A DNA stretch of 64,000 bases from NCBI GenBank assembly GCA_934095845.1, contig CAKOKS010000004.1, positions 7,762-71,761 of the forward strand, read 5' to 3'. Shown here piece after piece: positions 51,123 through 59,850 of the stretch (positions are counted from its first letter, which is position 1; each line of letters opens with the position of its first letter). The notes beneath the pieces are model-generated. The model did no database searches. It saw nothing but the letters and a program-made list of their open reading frames with translations, and was not told where the DNA came from. The stretch is from an uncultured Bacilli bacterium. GTDB taxonomy: Bacteria > Bacillota_I > Bacilli_A > RF39 > UBA660. The position numbers were made by a program, and so were the translations under genes.

Positions 51123-51941
51123 ATGAGAAAGAATGTCGTTGATCAATATATAAGAGATACTAAAAGTTTAGAATATAAAGTAAAATATCCTGATCTTTTT
51201 AATGCCTATTATAAAATATTAGAAATATCTACTAAATTTGGTATTATCAGTGCCCCTAATATTATTTCTCTTTTTGTTGTATCTTGGATAGTTTCATCAA
51301 TTATGGGTTCATTTAATCATTCACCATTTGAGTTAGATGAAAAAGAAGTGTTTGCTAATTCAAAAACAACTTATTATGGAATTGAAAAAAGTATTGATAC
51401 CATATCCTTTGATAAAAGTTTTACTAATTCATTAGAATATACTACAGGATGGAAAGAAATAGGTAATGGTTTTTATGAAAGAACTATTACATATTATAAT
51501 ATTCCTGCTGAAGGAGAAATAAATAATAAAGAAGAGATATTATCTTTATCTAAAGAAGCAATGGATGAACTTTTTGAAACTAATAACATTGAGACAGTTT
51601 CAAAAAATTATTTAACTGATGAAGATAATAGATTTAATGAAGAAACAGTTGTTTTAGAAATCAATAATGGTAAAAGTGAAAAAGATGTAAAAATTGAAAA
51701 ACAGTCTATTTCAGAACAAATATTTTTAGATGGTCTTGTTCATTTTCTTATTTCTTTCATTGGTGGTAATTTAATGGGAAATTTTATAAAAGAGAAAATT
51801 TTAAAAAGAAAAATGGTAATAAAAAGTAGAAAATATATAGATAAAAATGACTTAGAAGAAATGAAAAAAGTAATTGAGTTTAGAAAACAAAATATAGAAT
51901 TGCTAGAAGATAATAAAAGATTAAAGAAGGTGTTGAAATAA
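51123..51941 (+). CDS. Two-helix membrane protein 2 of the amidoligase operon
   Basis: A 272-residue protein with the same topology as the preceding one: a first membrane helix (ISLFVVSWIVSSIMGSF), an outer domain of about 135 residues, a second hydrophobic segment (FLDGLVHFLISFIGGNLMG) and a basic coiled coil tail (EEMKKVIEFRKQNIELLEDN). The shared WKE-x-x-NG-x-x-ER motif marks common ancestry. The ATG at 51123 is used because GGGTG lies six bases upstream. Its stop overlaps the amidoligase start (TAATG). Confidence 0.65.
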   Translation: MRKNVVDQYIRDTKSLEYKVKYPDLFNAYYKILEISTKFGIISAPNIISLFVVSWIVSSIMGSFNHSPFELDEKEVFANSKTTYYGIEKSIDTISFDKSFTNSLEYTTGWKEIGNGFYERTITYYNIPAEGEINNKEEILSLSKEAMDELFETNNIETVSKNYLTDEDNRFNEETVVLEINNGKSEKDVKIEKQSISEQIFLDGLVHFLISFIGGNLMGNFIKEKILKRKMVIKSRKYIDKNDLEEMKKVIEFRKQNIELLEDNKRLKKVLK

Positions 51942-52939
51942 TGGAACTTTTTAAAAGTGATGGTAATGATTCATTTTCAACATTAAATCGTACAGATTTA
52001 AGAGAATTGCTAATTTATTTAAGTAAATATTTTATAACATATCGTGAAACACTTGAATTACCTGATTATATTACATTTGGAACTGAAATTGAATTTGAGC
52101 AAGGTAGCAGTGATACTTTATATAAGATAAGTAAATTCATGAATCGAAATTACAAATCGTGGGAAGTTAAAAGTGATGATTCTTTAGAAGATGGTGGAGA
52201 TGAATTAGCGTCACCAATTTTAATTGATGAAAAAACTGTTTGGACTGATCTTAAAACTATATGTGACTATCTTAAGAGTGAAGGTTGTAAAGCAGATAAA
52301 TATGCTGGAGCACATATTCATTATGGAGCAATGATTTTAGGAAATGATTATACTAAATGGAAAGATTTTATAAAATTGTATGTTCCTTATGAACATATAT
52401 TATATAGATTTGCTTATGGAGAAATGACTTCATTTAGAAGAGAGGGATATCATTATGCATATCCAACAATTGATCTTTTAAAAGAACTTTATAAAAAAAA
52501 TAAAAAACTATGTTTTAGTGAATTTATTAAGTTATTTAAATCTTATAATAAGTATAATGGCGTGAATTTGGTAATTAGAGAAGATGGAAAAAATCCAATT
52601 GGTCAAAAAGATACAATAGAATTTAGAAATCCAAATGGAACAATAAATTCCATTGTTTGGCAAAATAATATAAATGCTTATGGTAAGCTTTTAAAAGCAA
52701 TTAGAGAAGAAACTTTAGATATAAAATTTTTAAATTATAAATTTGAACATTCAATTAAACCATATAAAGAAATTAAATTTTTATATAATGAAATAGATTT
52801 AAAAAATGTACTTGAATTTGTTGATTTAATATTTGATAATAATTTAGATAAATTAAATTTTTTAAGACAATATCTTGGAAATTTTAAAGGAGGCTATGAA
52901 GATGAAGAACATGTTTATAAAAAATGTTTTACAAAATAG
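51941..52939 (+). CDS. Amidoligase (COOH-NH2 ligase, Amidoligase_2 family)
   Basis: A 332-residue protein of the glutamine-synthetase-like amidoligase group, which join carboxyl to amine groups with ATP. The family motifs are present: TFGTEIEFEQG, WEVKSDDSLEDGGDELASPI, AGAHIHYGA and DTIEFRNPNGTIN. These hold the metal-binding Glu/His residues of the GS fold. It lies directly upstream of and overlaps a gamma-glutamylcyclotransferase-like gene, an association known for these ligases and thought to make and then release gamma-glutamyl-type linkages. The target here is unknown. The membrane proteins encoded in front may be substrates or anchors. Confidence 0.85.
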   Translation: MELFKSDGNDSFSTLNRTDLRELLIYLSKYFITYRETLELPDYITFGTEIEFEQGSSDTLYKISKFMNRNYKSWEVKSDDSLEDGGDELASPILIDEKTVWTDLKTICDYLKSEGCKADKYAGAHIHYGAMILGNDYTKWKDFIKLYVPYEHILYRFAYGEMTSFRREGYHYAYPTIDLLKELYKKNKKLCFSEFIKLFKSYNKYNGVNLVIREDGKNPIGQKDTIEFRNPNGTINSIVWQNNINAYGKLLKAIREETLDIKFLNYKFEHSIKPYKEIKFLYNEIDLKNVLEFVDLIFDNNLDKLNFLRQYLGNFKGGYEDEEHVYKKCFTK

Positions 52940-53414
52940 AAAATTTTATTATTTAGCATATGGAAGTAATTTGAATTTATATAATCTTTCAAATATGAGT
53001 CAAGGAGCAAGAGTTGTAGGCACTTCTAAGCTGAATGGATATCGTTTAGTATTTAAAGGTGGTGCAGATAAATATGCTTATTTAACTATTGAAAAATGTC
53101 CAGAATCAAGTGTACCTTTAGGTATATTTTCTATACCAATGGAAGATATGGAAGCATTAGATAAATATGAAGGTTATCCTGAATTATATGATAGGGTTAC
53201 AATGCCAGTTATAATTGACGGTAAAAAAGAAGAAGCATATATTTATATAATGAAATCAGAATTTGGTTATCATTTACCTTCAAAAAGTTATATCACTATA
53301 TGTGAAGAAGGATATGAAGACTTTGGCTTTGACTATAAATTTCTGGATCAAGCTTTAGAAACAACTAAAGATAATATATCATCAAGTTTAACAAAAAGAT
53401 TAACAATAGATTAA
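52902..53414 (+). CDS. Gamma-glutamylcyclotransferase-like (AIG2/GGCT) protein
   Basis: A 170-residue protein of the GGCT fold. The binding-loop signature is YYLAYGSNLN, followed by MSQGARVVGTSKLNGYRLVF and the catalytic Glu in LDKYEGYPELYDRVTM. Such enzymes cyclise gamma-glutamyl-amines, releasing 5-oxoproline and a free amine. The ATG at 52902 is chosen because AAAGGAGG (52886-52893) stands eight bases ahead; it overlaps the amidoligase gene by 38 bases. Its stop codon is the first triplet of the duplicated cassette. Confidence 0.85.
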   Translation: MKNMFIKNVLQNRKFYYLAYGSNLNLYNLSNMSQGARVVGTSKLNGYRLVFKGGADKYAYLTIEKCPESSVPLGIFSIPMEDMEALDKYEGYPELYDRVTMPVIIDGKKEEAYIYIMKSEFGYHLPSKSYITICEEGYEDFGFDYKFLDQALETTKDNISSSLTKRLTID

Positions 53415-53471
53415 CGTGTTAAAAACACGTTTTTTTGTTTGTATTAAATTATTAGGTTCTAATTTTGTTGA
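53412..53471 (+). repeat. Left block of duplicated cassette, copy 2
   Basis: This block matches 17740-17798 apart from one extra T. It begins at the stop codon of the GGCT gene, contains the CGTGTTAAAAACACG terminator hairpin and ends at TTTTGTTGAC. What follows in copy 1 (about 210 bases with the peptide promoter, UTR and ORF) is missing here. Confidence 0.8.
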
Positions 53472-53490
53472 CAGTAGATAAAAGTAAAAT

Positions 53491-53573
53491 AAAAAAGCAC
53501 CTTTTCTTTTAAAAAAGGTGCAAACTAGCATTTGTGGTAAGCATCGCGTCCTAAAGAAACTTTGCTTCTCACT
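53491..53573 (-). ncRNA. Antisense-type small RNA, copy 2 (orphan)
   Basis: The minus-strand promoter TTTACA (53608-53603), 17 bases, TATATT (53585-53580) is conserved from copy 1. The RNA would start near 53573 (AGTGAGAAGC) and end at the GCACCTTTT / AAAAGGTGC hairpin (53521-53497) with a T run. The core GCGATGCTTACCACA keeps 13 bases complementary to the 3' UTR of the peptide transcript at 18069-18081, so it could act in trans. There is no peptide gene opposite it. The terminator loop and stem differ in sequence from copy 1 but keep the form. Confidence 0.55.
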
Positions 53574-53602
53574 AAATAAAATATAACATAATACATATAA
53601 AA

Positions 53603-53663
53603 TGTAAACCTTTACACATAATAGAAATATTAAATAAAATCTACAATTAATATATTGTATAAT
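53603..53663 (+). promoter_or_regulatory. Surface-protein promoter region with TGTAAACCTTTACA
   Basis: The palindrome TGTAAACCTTTACA (53603-53616) and TATAAT (53658-53663) lie at the same spacing as in copy 1, followed by the shared leader CTAGAATGGTGTGTGTA (53669-53684). Confidence 0.6.
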
Positions 53664-53686
53664 AATGCTAGAATGGTGTGTGTAAA

Positions 53687-54895
53687 ATGAAAAAGAGAGG
53701 AATTGTTTTTGCTATATTATTATTAGCAGTAGGATTTGCTGCCGTATCGACAACGTTGATAATAACTGGAACAACAAAAATAAGTGAAAATGCTGATGAT
53801 TTTAGTGCTATCTTCACAAAAGCAACATTAGATGGAATAGATGTGTATGCAAGTGTAATAGATGATACAAAGAAAATCATTACATTTGAAACAAGTGATT
53901 TAACAACATTAAATCAAACTTCAGTATTAAATTATGAAATAACAAATAATTCGGCAAACTATGATGCGGTAGTACAAGTTATGTGTAAAGTAAAAGATGA
54001 TGCTGAAGCTAAATACACAAGTATCAAAAATGAACTTGAAGGAAATGCAACGAAAGTATTAGCCAAAGAAGTATTAAATGGAACATTAACAATAACCTTA
54101 AATAAAACAGCAACAGAAGAAGTAAAAGAAGAATATGTATGTGAGTTAACATTTAATGCAGTAGAAAGAAATGAATTAGGTAAAAATATTTCTGATCCAG
54201 TATCATTCACAACTGATAATTGGAAAACAATACAAAAAGCAGTTCAAACAGGAAACACAAATTTATACAATGTAGGAGATATAAAAGAAGTGGATTTGGG
54301 AGATTTAGGAACACACACAGTAAGAATATCAAATATGAGTGCATGTACAACAGAAACAAGTGAAACAGCATGTGGATTTGTGGTGGAGTTTTCGGATATA
54401 ATTACAAAACAATCATTTAATAGCACTGCAACAAATGTAGGAGGATGGAGAGATTCAGAATTACGTACATATATAAACAATATTGTATATAATTCATTAC
54501 CAAGTGACTTACAAAATGTAATAGTTACAACAAAAGTAATATCAGGACATGGAAGTACAAGTGGAGAAACCAACTTTGAAACACAAGATAAATTATATTT
54601 ATTGAGTGCTCATGAAGTGTATGAAAATGGAATAAACAGTAATATAACAACAAGCATAAGAGATACTGCATATCATCAAACTAAGCAATTAGACTATTAT
54701 AAAACTTTAAATGTAAATGATGACAGTTATTCTAATGCTATTAAAGAAAATAATGGCAATAGTAGTTATTGGTGGCTACGTTCAGCTTATTCTATATTTA
54801 ATAATTCTTTTGTAAGTGTCCGTTCGGATGGTAATTGGATAAACGAAGTTGCGAATGCTTCTTATGGTATCTCACCTGCTTTCCGAATCGCATAA
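53687..54895 (+). CDS. Surface protein: TasA-like sandwich plus DUF6273/lectin-like domain, cassette copy 2
   Basis: A 402-residue paralog of 18225-19409. A signal helix (GIVFAILLLAVGFAAVSTTL), a TasA-like domain (ITGTTKISENADDFSAIFTK, LNYEITNNSANYDAVVQVMC) and the DUF6273-like domain (FTTDNWKTIQKAVQTGN, VGGWRDSELRTYIN, SDLQNVIVTTK, ETQDKLYLLSAHEVY) are all conserved. The end shows the most change: WWLRSAYSIFNNSFVSVRSD, then GISPAFRIA. Codons there (CGT, TCG, GTC, GCG) are richer in G and C than in the body. The ATG at 53687 follows the GGTGTGTG leader. Confidence 0.75.
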   Translation: MKKRGIVFAILLLAVGFAAVSTTLIITGTTKISENADDFSAIFTKATLDGIDVYASVIDDTKKIITFETSDLTTLNQTSVLNYEITNNSANYDAVVQVMCKVKDDAEAKYTSIKNELEGNATKVLAKEVLNGTLTITLNKTATEEVKEEYVCELTFNAVERNELGKNISDPVSFTTDNWKTIQKAVQTGNTNLYNVGDIKEVDLGDLGTHTVRISNMSACTTETSETACGFVVEFSDIITKQSFNSTATNVGGWRDSELRTYINNIVYNSLPSDLQNVIVTTKVISGHGSTSGETNFETQDKLYLLSAHEVYENGINSNITTSIRDTAYHQTKQLDYYKTLNVNDDSYSNAIKENNGNSSYWWLRSAYSIFNNSFVSVRSDGNWINEVANASYGISPAFRIA

Positions 54896-54899
54896 CTTA

Positions 54900-54924
54900 A
54901 AGAAGATTAATTCTTCTTTTTTTT
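54900..54924 (+). terminator. Intrinsic terminator
   Basis: AAGAAGA (54900-54906), TTAAT, TCTTCTT (54912-54918) and T run. Confidence 0.75.
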
Positions 54925-54944
54925 ATTTGTTCATATAATTAAAT

Positions 54945-55124
54945 ATGAATAAGTTATTATTAGAAATTATATTAATAGTTATAATTGGTTTTTCAGTAAG
55001 TATATGTATACTTTACTTAAATTATTTTGAAGTAGGGTATAATTTTTTTGATTATGTTAAACATAGTCTTGTATATATATTATCTATATTAATTAGTTCT
55101 TTTGTTTTATATAGAATAAAATAG
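54945..55124 (+). CDS. Small two-helix membrane protein
   Basis: A 59-residue ORF with two membrane helices (LLLEIILIVIIGFSVSICIL and LVYILSILISSFVLYRI). It fills the space between a terminator and the next gene and ends ten bases before that start. The start codon has no clear Shine-Dalgarno site, so expression is uncertain. No family is recognised. Confidence 0.45.
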   Translation: MNKLLLEIILIVIIGFSVSICILYLNYFEVGYNFFDYVKHSLVYILSILISSFVLYRIK

Positions 55125-55133
55125 GGAGGTCAT

Positions 55134-55688
55134 ATGAAATATTATTATGATATAATTTTAAATTTTAATGAATATCCAATAAATTATTATGAATGGGAAA
55201 AAGATGATGATATAGAAAGATTTATTAAAATTAAAGTTATTAAAGTTGATGATGTTAAAGATTTTATTTTATACAATATGAATATTGAACTTGCTGATGA
55301 TGTTTATGTATTAAGTGATGGAGTTAATTCAATTGCAATTGAAGTCATTTCTAAACATGTTGCATATATATCAAGTCTTACTTATGAAGATGAATTAAAT
55401 GTATGTAATTTAGCTAAAAAAATGGAAGTTCAAGATATTAAATATAAAATAATTGATAAAAGAAAAATTATTCATGAACTTAGAAATAATATAATTATAA
55501 AAAAATGTTTATTAAATACAATAAAAGAGAGTAATGAGTATTTACTTAAATATATGTATTTAGAAGTAACAGATCATGATTCTAATGATTTAGATAAAAT
55601 AAAAAAATATTTAGTTAATGATATAAATCATAATTTAGATGACAAGTATATAGAATTATATAGAAAAATAATTAAAAAGAATATATAA
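55134..55688 (+). CDS. DUF3603-like protein
   Basis: A 184-residue cytoplasmic protein. The start YYYDIILNFNEYPINYYEWE, then IERFIKIKVIKV, and VYVLSDGVNSIAIEVISKHV resemble the DUF3603 family of Bacilli, whose function is unknown. The C-terminal half is helical and Lys/Asn-rich. GGGAGG precedes the ATG. It lies in a small-gene run with the LemA-like gene. Confidence 0.55.
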   Translation: MKYYYDIILNFNEYPINYYEWEKDDDIERFIKIKVIKVDDVKDFILYNMNIELADDVYVLSDGVNSIAIEVISKHVAYISSLTYEDELNVCNLAKKMEVQDIKYKIIDKRKIIHELRNNIIIKKCLLNTIKESNEYLLKYMYLEVTDHDSNDLDKIKKYLVNDINHNLDDKYIELYRKIIKKNI

Positions 55689-55704
55689 TTAAATTGGTGA
55701 TAAT

Positions 55705-56088
55705 ATGCATTTAATTTTTATGCTTTTATTAATATTGTTAATAATATTAGTAATTATATTTACAGTTTTAATTTATAATGAATTAATTAGACTTAGAAAT
55801 GAGGTTACTAAGAATTGGCATATTGTATCTGATTTAATAGATGAATATGTTTTTAATTCTAAAACAGCTAATAAGGAAGAATATAATAAATTAATTGCTG
55901 TAGATGATATAATAAATTATTATTATAAAGTAAAAGATGAAGACAATGAGATATCAGATAAAATTGTTAAAGCTAAAAGAATTTATAATGATTATGCTCT
56001 TGCTTTAAATAATAAAATAATGCTTTTTCCGTTTAATATAGTTGCATCAATATTTTCATTTTCTAAATGGCCTTATTTTAGAGATTAA
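55705..56088 (+). CDS. LemA-like membrane protein, shortened
   Basis: A 127-residue protein with an N-terminal membrane helix (FMLLLILLIILVIIFTVLIY), then YNELIRLRNEVTKNWHIVSD, and at the end RIYNDYALALNNKIMLFPFN with FSFSKWPYF. These match the beginning and end of LemA (YN-x-L-x-x-L-R, YN...FP-x-N-x-x-A). LemA normally has about 185 residues, so the central helices are shortened. LemA proteins are of unclear function at the membrane. A bidirectional terminator follows. Confidence 0.7.
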   Translation: MHLIFMLLLILLIILVIIFTVLIYNELIRLRNEVTKNWHIVSDLIDEYVFNSKTANKEEYNKLIAVDDIINYYYKVKDEDNEISDKIVKAKRIYNDYALALNNKIMLFPFNIVASIFSFSKWPYFRD

Positions 56089-56089
56089 A

Positions 56090-56117
56090 AAAGCTCCAGA
56101 TTATTCTGGAGTTTTTA
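56090..56117 (+). terminator. Bidirectional terminator
   Basis: CTCCAGA (56094-56100), TTAT, TCTGGAG (56105-56111), with A run upstream and T run downstream, between convergent genes. Confidence 0.85.
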
Positions 56118-57756
56118 CATCTTCTTCACTTTCTAATACAGCATGTACTACATGTCTTGTTGTATGAGAAAAACACGTTGATAAAGTTAATATCTTTGAA
56201 TTCTCATTTAATTCTACATTAAAGTTATTTATACTTCTATTTTTTAACATATTTAAGAAATCCATATATTCTTCATTACTGTCAAATTCAGTTTTTAAAT
56301 AATCTTCTGTAGCTGGTATTCTATATATTGAAAATATACGCCATTTCATATTTTTAGTTGGAGTATTAAAAGTAATAACTTGATTACTTTCTTTTTTATA
56401 CCAACTACTATTTAAAGCATATTTTAATGTCCCAAACATAATACCTTGTTTAATATTATGTCCATATATAATGGTATTTTTATTTAATTCTTTAGCATCA
56501 TTTCTATAATCCATGAAAATCCAACCCATGGAATTTTTTCTTTTATTAAAGTCACGATTTAAATAATATGAATTAGTTGAAGCTTGAACAACTGGATAAT
56601 TTATCTTTGTATTATTTACACTTAAATAACCAACAGTATCACTGTTTTTCTTTAGTAATTCATCAAATATTTGAGAATAATTTACATAATATGCACTTGA
56701 ATAAGAAGAACCTGCTTTTTTAGTAGTAGTTACTTCTGTATCACGATCATCTATAAAATCAACATCCGATTCATTATCATCAACTGAATTATTACTACTA
56801 GCATCATCAATAATTTTATTAATATCAATTAATTCTTTTTCAATTGTATTATTATCTTTAAACTGAACGTAGTAGTCTAACATTAAAGTAACTAAACCAA
56901 CACCAATTATAAATATAATAATTGCTGAAAACATTTTAAAATTAATTTCTTTAAATAAATTATTCTTTTTATAACTTTCTGAATAATTAAGTTTAAATGT
57001 TATATTATTTTCTTCTATATAATCTTTATTAACTTTTTTTAAATAATTTACAGAATTATAAATTGTTTTTAAATCATTATCTTTTTCTTCTATTTCTATA
57101 CGAATATTACTTTTCTTATTTGTAACTAACTCATTCATTAGTAGGGTAAGTAATTCATTAGAGTATTTTATGATTTTTATATTTTTTAATCTATTATTTA
57201 AATTCATAAATGTTTTTACATCTTCATAATCTGTATCATCTGTAATAATAATATATTTTTTATAATAAATATCTGAAAAAGAATTAATAGAATTTATTTT
57301 CATAAATTTAGATGTTGATTCTAATTTATTTCTAACATTAACAATAACTTTCTTATTAACATCAAGTCTTTCAATTAAATAAGTTGGCATTTTAAAACAA
57401 TCAATGCTTTCAATATATTTATTATCTAGAATAAGCATAAATATATCCATATTTATAGATTTATCTTCTTTGAAAGTTATATTTTTTATATGTTCCCAAG
57501 TATTTATAAGTTTTAAAGAAATAGGAGCAATATCATTGGTAGAAATAACTACATTTTCAATATTACTTTTAATTATAGTTACATTTAAAAATGATGACAC
57601 TAATTCTAAATTTTCAAGTATGTAGGAGTAAGAAAACTTTAATTCTTTTAAATTAATAACGTTGGTATTATTTAAATCTTTTTTTTCAATAGTTTTTTTT
57701 ATTTTAGAAATTATAATTGTATTTCCTGATAATTTAAAAGACAAATTAAAGTCCAT
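56101..57756 (-). CDS. Class B-type sortase with a large cytoplasmic N-terminal region
   Basis: A 551-residue protein. Residues 1-275 form a soluble alpha/beta region of unknown type (KTFMNLNNRLKNIKIIKYSN, TNKKSNIRIEIEEKDND). A transmembrane helix follows (MFSAIIIFIIGVGLVTLMLD, about 275-296), then a Ser/Asp/Thr linker and a sortase domain from about residue 365: NKNTIIYGHNIKQGIMFGTL has the catalytic His, and LTLSTCFSHTTRHVVHAVL has the Cys and Arg. The YLNRDFN and GWIFMDYRN motifs fit class B. Sortases attach surface proteins to the wall. The N-terminal half is not usual. GGAGG is six bases before the ATG at 57756. Confidence 0.85.
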   Translation of the reverse strand: MDFNLSFKLSGNTIIISKIKKTIEKKDLNNTNVINLKELKFSYSYILENLELVSSFLNVTIIKSNIENVVISTNDIAPISLKLINTWEHIKNITFKEDKSINMDIFMLILDNKYIESIDCFKMPTYLIERLDVNKKVIVNVRNKLESTSKFMKINSINSFSDIYYKKYIIITDDTDYEDVKTFMNLNNRLKNIKIIKYSNELLTLLMNELVTNKKSNIRIEIEEKDNDLKTIYNSVNYLKKVNKDYIEENNITFKLNYSESYKKNNLFKEINFKMFSAIIIFIIGVGLVTLMLDYYVQFKDNNTIEKELIDINKIIDDASSNNSVDDNESDVDFIDDRDTEVTTTKKAGSSYSSAYYVNYSQIFDELLKKNSDTVGYLSVNNTKINYPVVQASTNSYYLNRDFNKRKNSMGWIFMDYRNDAKELNKNTIIYGHNIKQGIMFGTLKYALNSSWYKKESNQVITFNTPTKNMKWRIFSIYRIPATEDYLKTEFDSNEEYMDFLNMLKNRSINNFNVELNENSKILTLSTCFSHTTRHVVHAVLESEEDVKTPE

Positions 57757-57873
57757 AAACATCCTCCTTATTCTCAATAATTATTTTATCATAAAATAAT
57801 TATTAATTCTATATTGATTATTTATAAATTTAATAATATACTAAGTTTAGGTGTTTTAGATTTGGGTGGTTTT

Positions 57874-59565
57874 ATGTTTGAGTTATCAAAGATTGAATTA
57901 AAAGAGTGTAGTTTGGAAGAACTCCTTACTTTATGTGCTTATGAAATAATAAACACAGATTTTACTGACAAAGATTATATTAATGAATGTATAGAAACAT
58001 GTACTTGGAAATTAGGTGATTTTTTTAGTGAGAATCACGATTTAGTTTCCGAGTATTTTTATTTTATGGATGTAATTAAAAAGAGAAAAAAAAGACTACC
58101 TAAAAATGATGAGAATAGAAAATATTTAAAAAACATTGAAGATAAATTAAAAGATGTTTTACTTTTACAAAAAGAAGAAAAAATTGAAGAAAGTGCTTAT
58201 CAAGAAATAATGAAGATTTTATTAGATGATGAAAGAAGTTATTTATATATAAGAAAACTACTTCAAAGAAAAAAAGAAATTTATAATATCAAGATAAATG
58301 GTAAACATATAATTTTTTATATAATTGATAAATATATTGAGAACTTTAAAAAGATGATAGAAGATAAACACAGTGATTATATTAATAAAGATTATTTAAG
58401 AGAAATATATTTTCTATTTATAAAAGATTATCAAGTAACATTAAAAAGTGAAGATAGAGTTGAAATAGATAAAAAGTTTGATGAATTTATAGAATATTTA
58501 AAAAACACTTTAATTAAAAATAATCGAAAAAATGCAGCAATTAATGAAGTTAAATCAATGAAAATATCTAAATATTATAATATTAAACCAGAATATTTAT
58601 TTCCGGAATATAACTTAGATAATTTATCTTATGAAGTAAATAGAATTACAAGTTTAAATCAGGAATTTGCTAAAAAAGAAAAATTACCAGTAGATGATGC
58701 TATACTTTTTGGAGATAAAGCTTATAAAGTTGAAGGTAATAAAATACTTATTTATTCAATGGATATAAGTCCATTTGCTGTAGATAAAAGTATTTTGTCA
58801 AATTATTTAGAAACATTAGAATTTACGAAAAGCAAAATGGATTCATTTGTATCTAGTACTTTTAATTTTAAAGAAGGAAATACATATTCAGCATTTTGTT
58901 ATACTTTAGAATTTCATCCAAATGGAAGTATTAAAAGTTTTTCTTTAGATAAAGGAAAAGTCCATATAACTTCTTGGGTAAGAACAATGGAAGATATTGA
59001 TGATGATTCAAAAAGTATATATGAACTATATAGAAAAGTATGTTCTAAATATAATAGAAAAGTAACTTCTTTTGATTTATATGATGTACATGAATTATTT
59101 AATTATTTCTTAAATCAAGAATATACAAAGTTTATAGTTGCCAATAAATTACCTTTTATATTCTCAGGATATACAGTTAAAGATGAAGAAGAAATAAAAG
59201 AATATTTATATGCACTTTCAGGAATTGCAGAAAAATTAGATAAGAAAGAAGCTTATGATTTATTAGAAATAATTAATGGTAAAATTGATGATAAACATTA
59301 TTCAATTTTTCCAATAAGTGATGGTGTAATTGAAATGAATATAGCAGATCATAGAAATTATTTATCTTTAATTAATCAAAGAATATTAAATGAATTATTT
59401 TATAATAGTAGAAAACTAGAAAATCATAGATTAGAAAAATTATATAATGAATATGCACAAAAATTTATGAAAATAGTAGATGAGTTAAATGAAAATAATG
59501 ATTATGTAGATGCGGAATCAATAAAACAAAATAAAGGAAGATTAAAAAGAAAAATAAGATATTAA
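57874..59565 (+). CDS. Helical protein with possible degenerate RNB-like domain
   Basis: A 563-residue cytoplasmic protein. Residues 1-210 are helical and acidic (LKECSLEELLTLCAYEIINT). The second half loosely resembles the RNB fold of RNase II/R: LPVDDAILFGDKAYKVEGNK, then ILIYSMDISPFAVDKSI lies where RNase R has DD-A-V...VSIADVS-x-YV, and IADHRNYLSLINQRILNELF lies where RNase R has SPIRR-x-DLxNH. The catalytic Asp cluster is incomplete. It directly precedes the T-box/rnr operon. The family link is a weak hypothesis. The ATG at 57874 follows GGTGG. Confidence 0.5.
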   Translation: MFELSKIELKECSLEELLTLCAYEIINTDFTDKDYINECIETCTWKLGDFFSENHDLVSEYFYFMDVIKKRKKRLPKNDENRKYLKNIEDKLKDVLLLQKEEKIEESAYQEIMKILLDDERSYLYIRKLLQRKKEIYNIKINGKHIIFYIIDKYIENFKKMIEDKHSDYINKDYLREIYFLFIKDYQVTLKSEDRVEIDKKFDEFIEYLKNTLIKNNRKNAAINEVKSMKISKYYNIKPEYLFPEYNLDNLSYEVNRITSLNQEFAKKEKLPVDDAILFGDKAYKVEGNKILIYSMDISPFAVDKSILSNYLETLEFTKSKMDSFVSSTFNFKEGNTYSAFCYTLEFHPNGSIKSFSLDKGKVHITSWVRTMEDIDDDSKSIYELYRKVCSKYNRKVTSFDLYDVHELFNYFLNQEYTKFIVANKLPFIFSGYTVKDEEEIKEYLYALSGIAEKLDKKEAYDLLEIINGKIDDKHYSIFPISDGVIEMNIADHRNYLSLINQRILNELFYNSRKLENHRLEKLYNEYAQKFMKIVDELNENNDYVDAESIKQNKGRLKRKIRY

Positions 59566-59591
59566 ATATGTTTAAAAATATTCGTTATAAA

Positions 59592-59620
59592 TTGACATAT
59601 ACTATAATAAGTGATAACAT
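59592..59620 (+). promoter_or_regulatory. Promoter of the rnr-thrS T-box
   Basis: TTGACA (59592-59597), 17 bases, TAACAT (59615-59620). A TATAAT at 59602-59607 is an alternative but lacks a good -35 box. Confidence 0.5.
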
Positions 59621-59626
59621 TTACTT

Positions 59627-59820
59627 ATAAATCAAGGAAAAAGGACATGGTTAAATAATTAGTTTTAAAGAGAGTTTGTGATTGCTGAAAACAAATAGAT
59701 GAGTTATTTAATTACTACCTTTTGAGAGAATTAATAAATTCCGGAATGTTCCGTTATCAAGTGTGAGTTAAAAAAGAGATGGTACCGTGCTATATGCACT
59801 CTTGAAATCTCTTTTTTTTG
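59627..59820 (+). promoter_or_regulatory. T-box leader, probably threonine-responsive
   Basis: The T-box GATGGTACCGTGC (59778-59790), the terminator arms AGAGAT and ATCTCT with TTTTTTTTG, a GAGAG motif (59676) and a CGGAA-TG-TTCCG stem are visible. ACC at 59717-59719 (TACTACCTTTT) is a plausible Thr specifier. This would make downstream genes respond to uncharged tRNA-Thr, in accord with thrS in the operon. Confidence 0.8.
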
Positions 59821-59850
59821 TTATTTAATATTTATAGTGTGGGGGTATAT

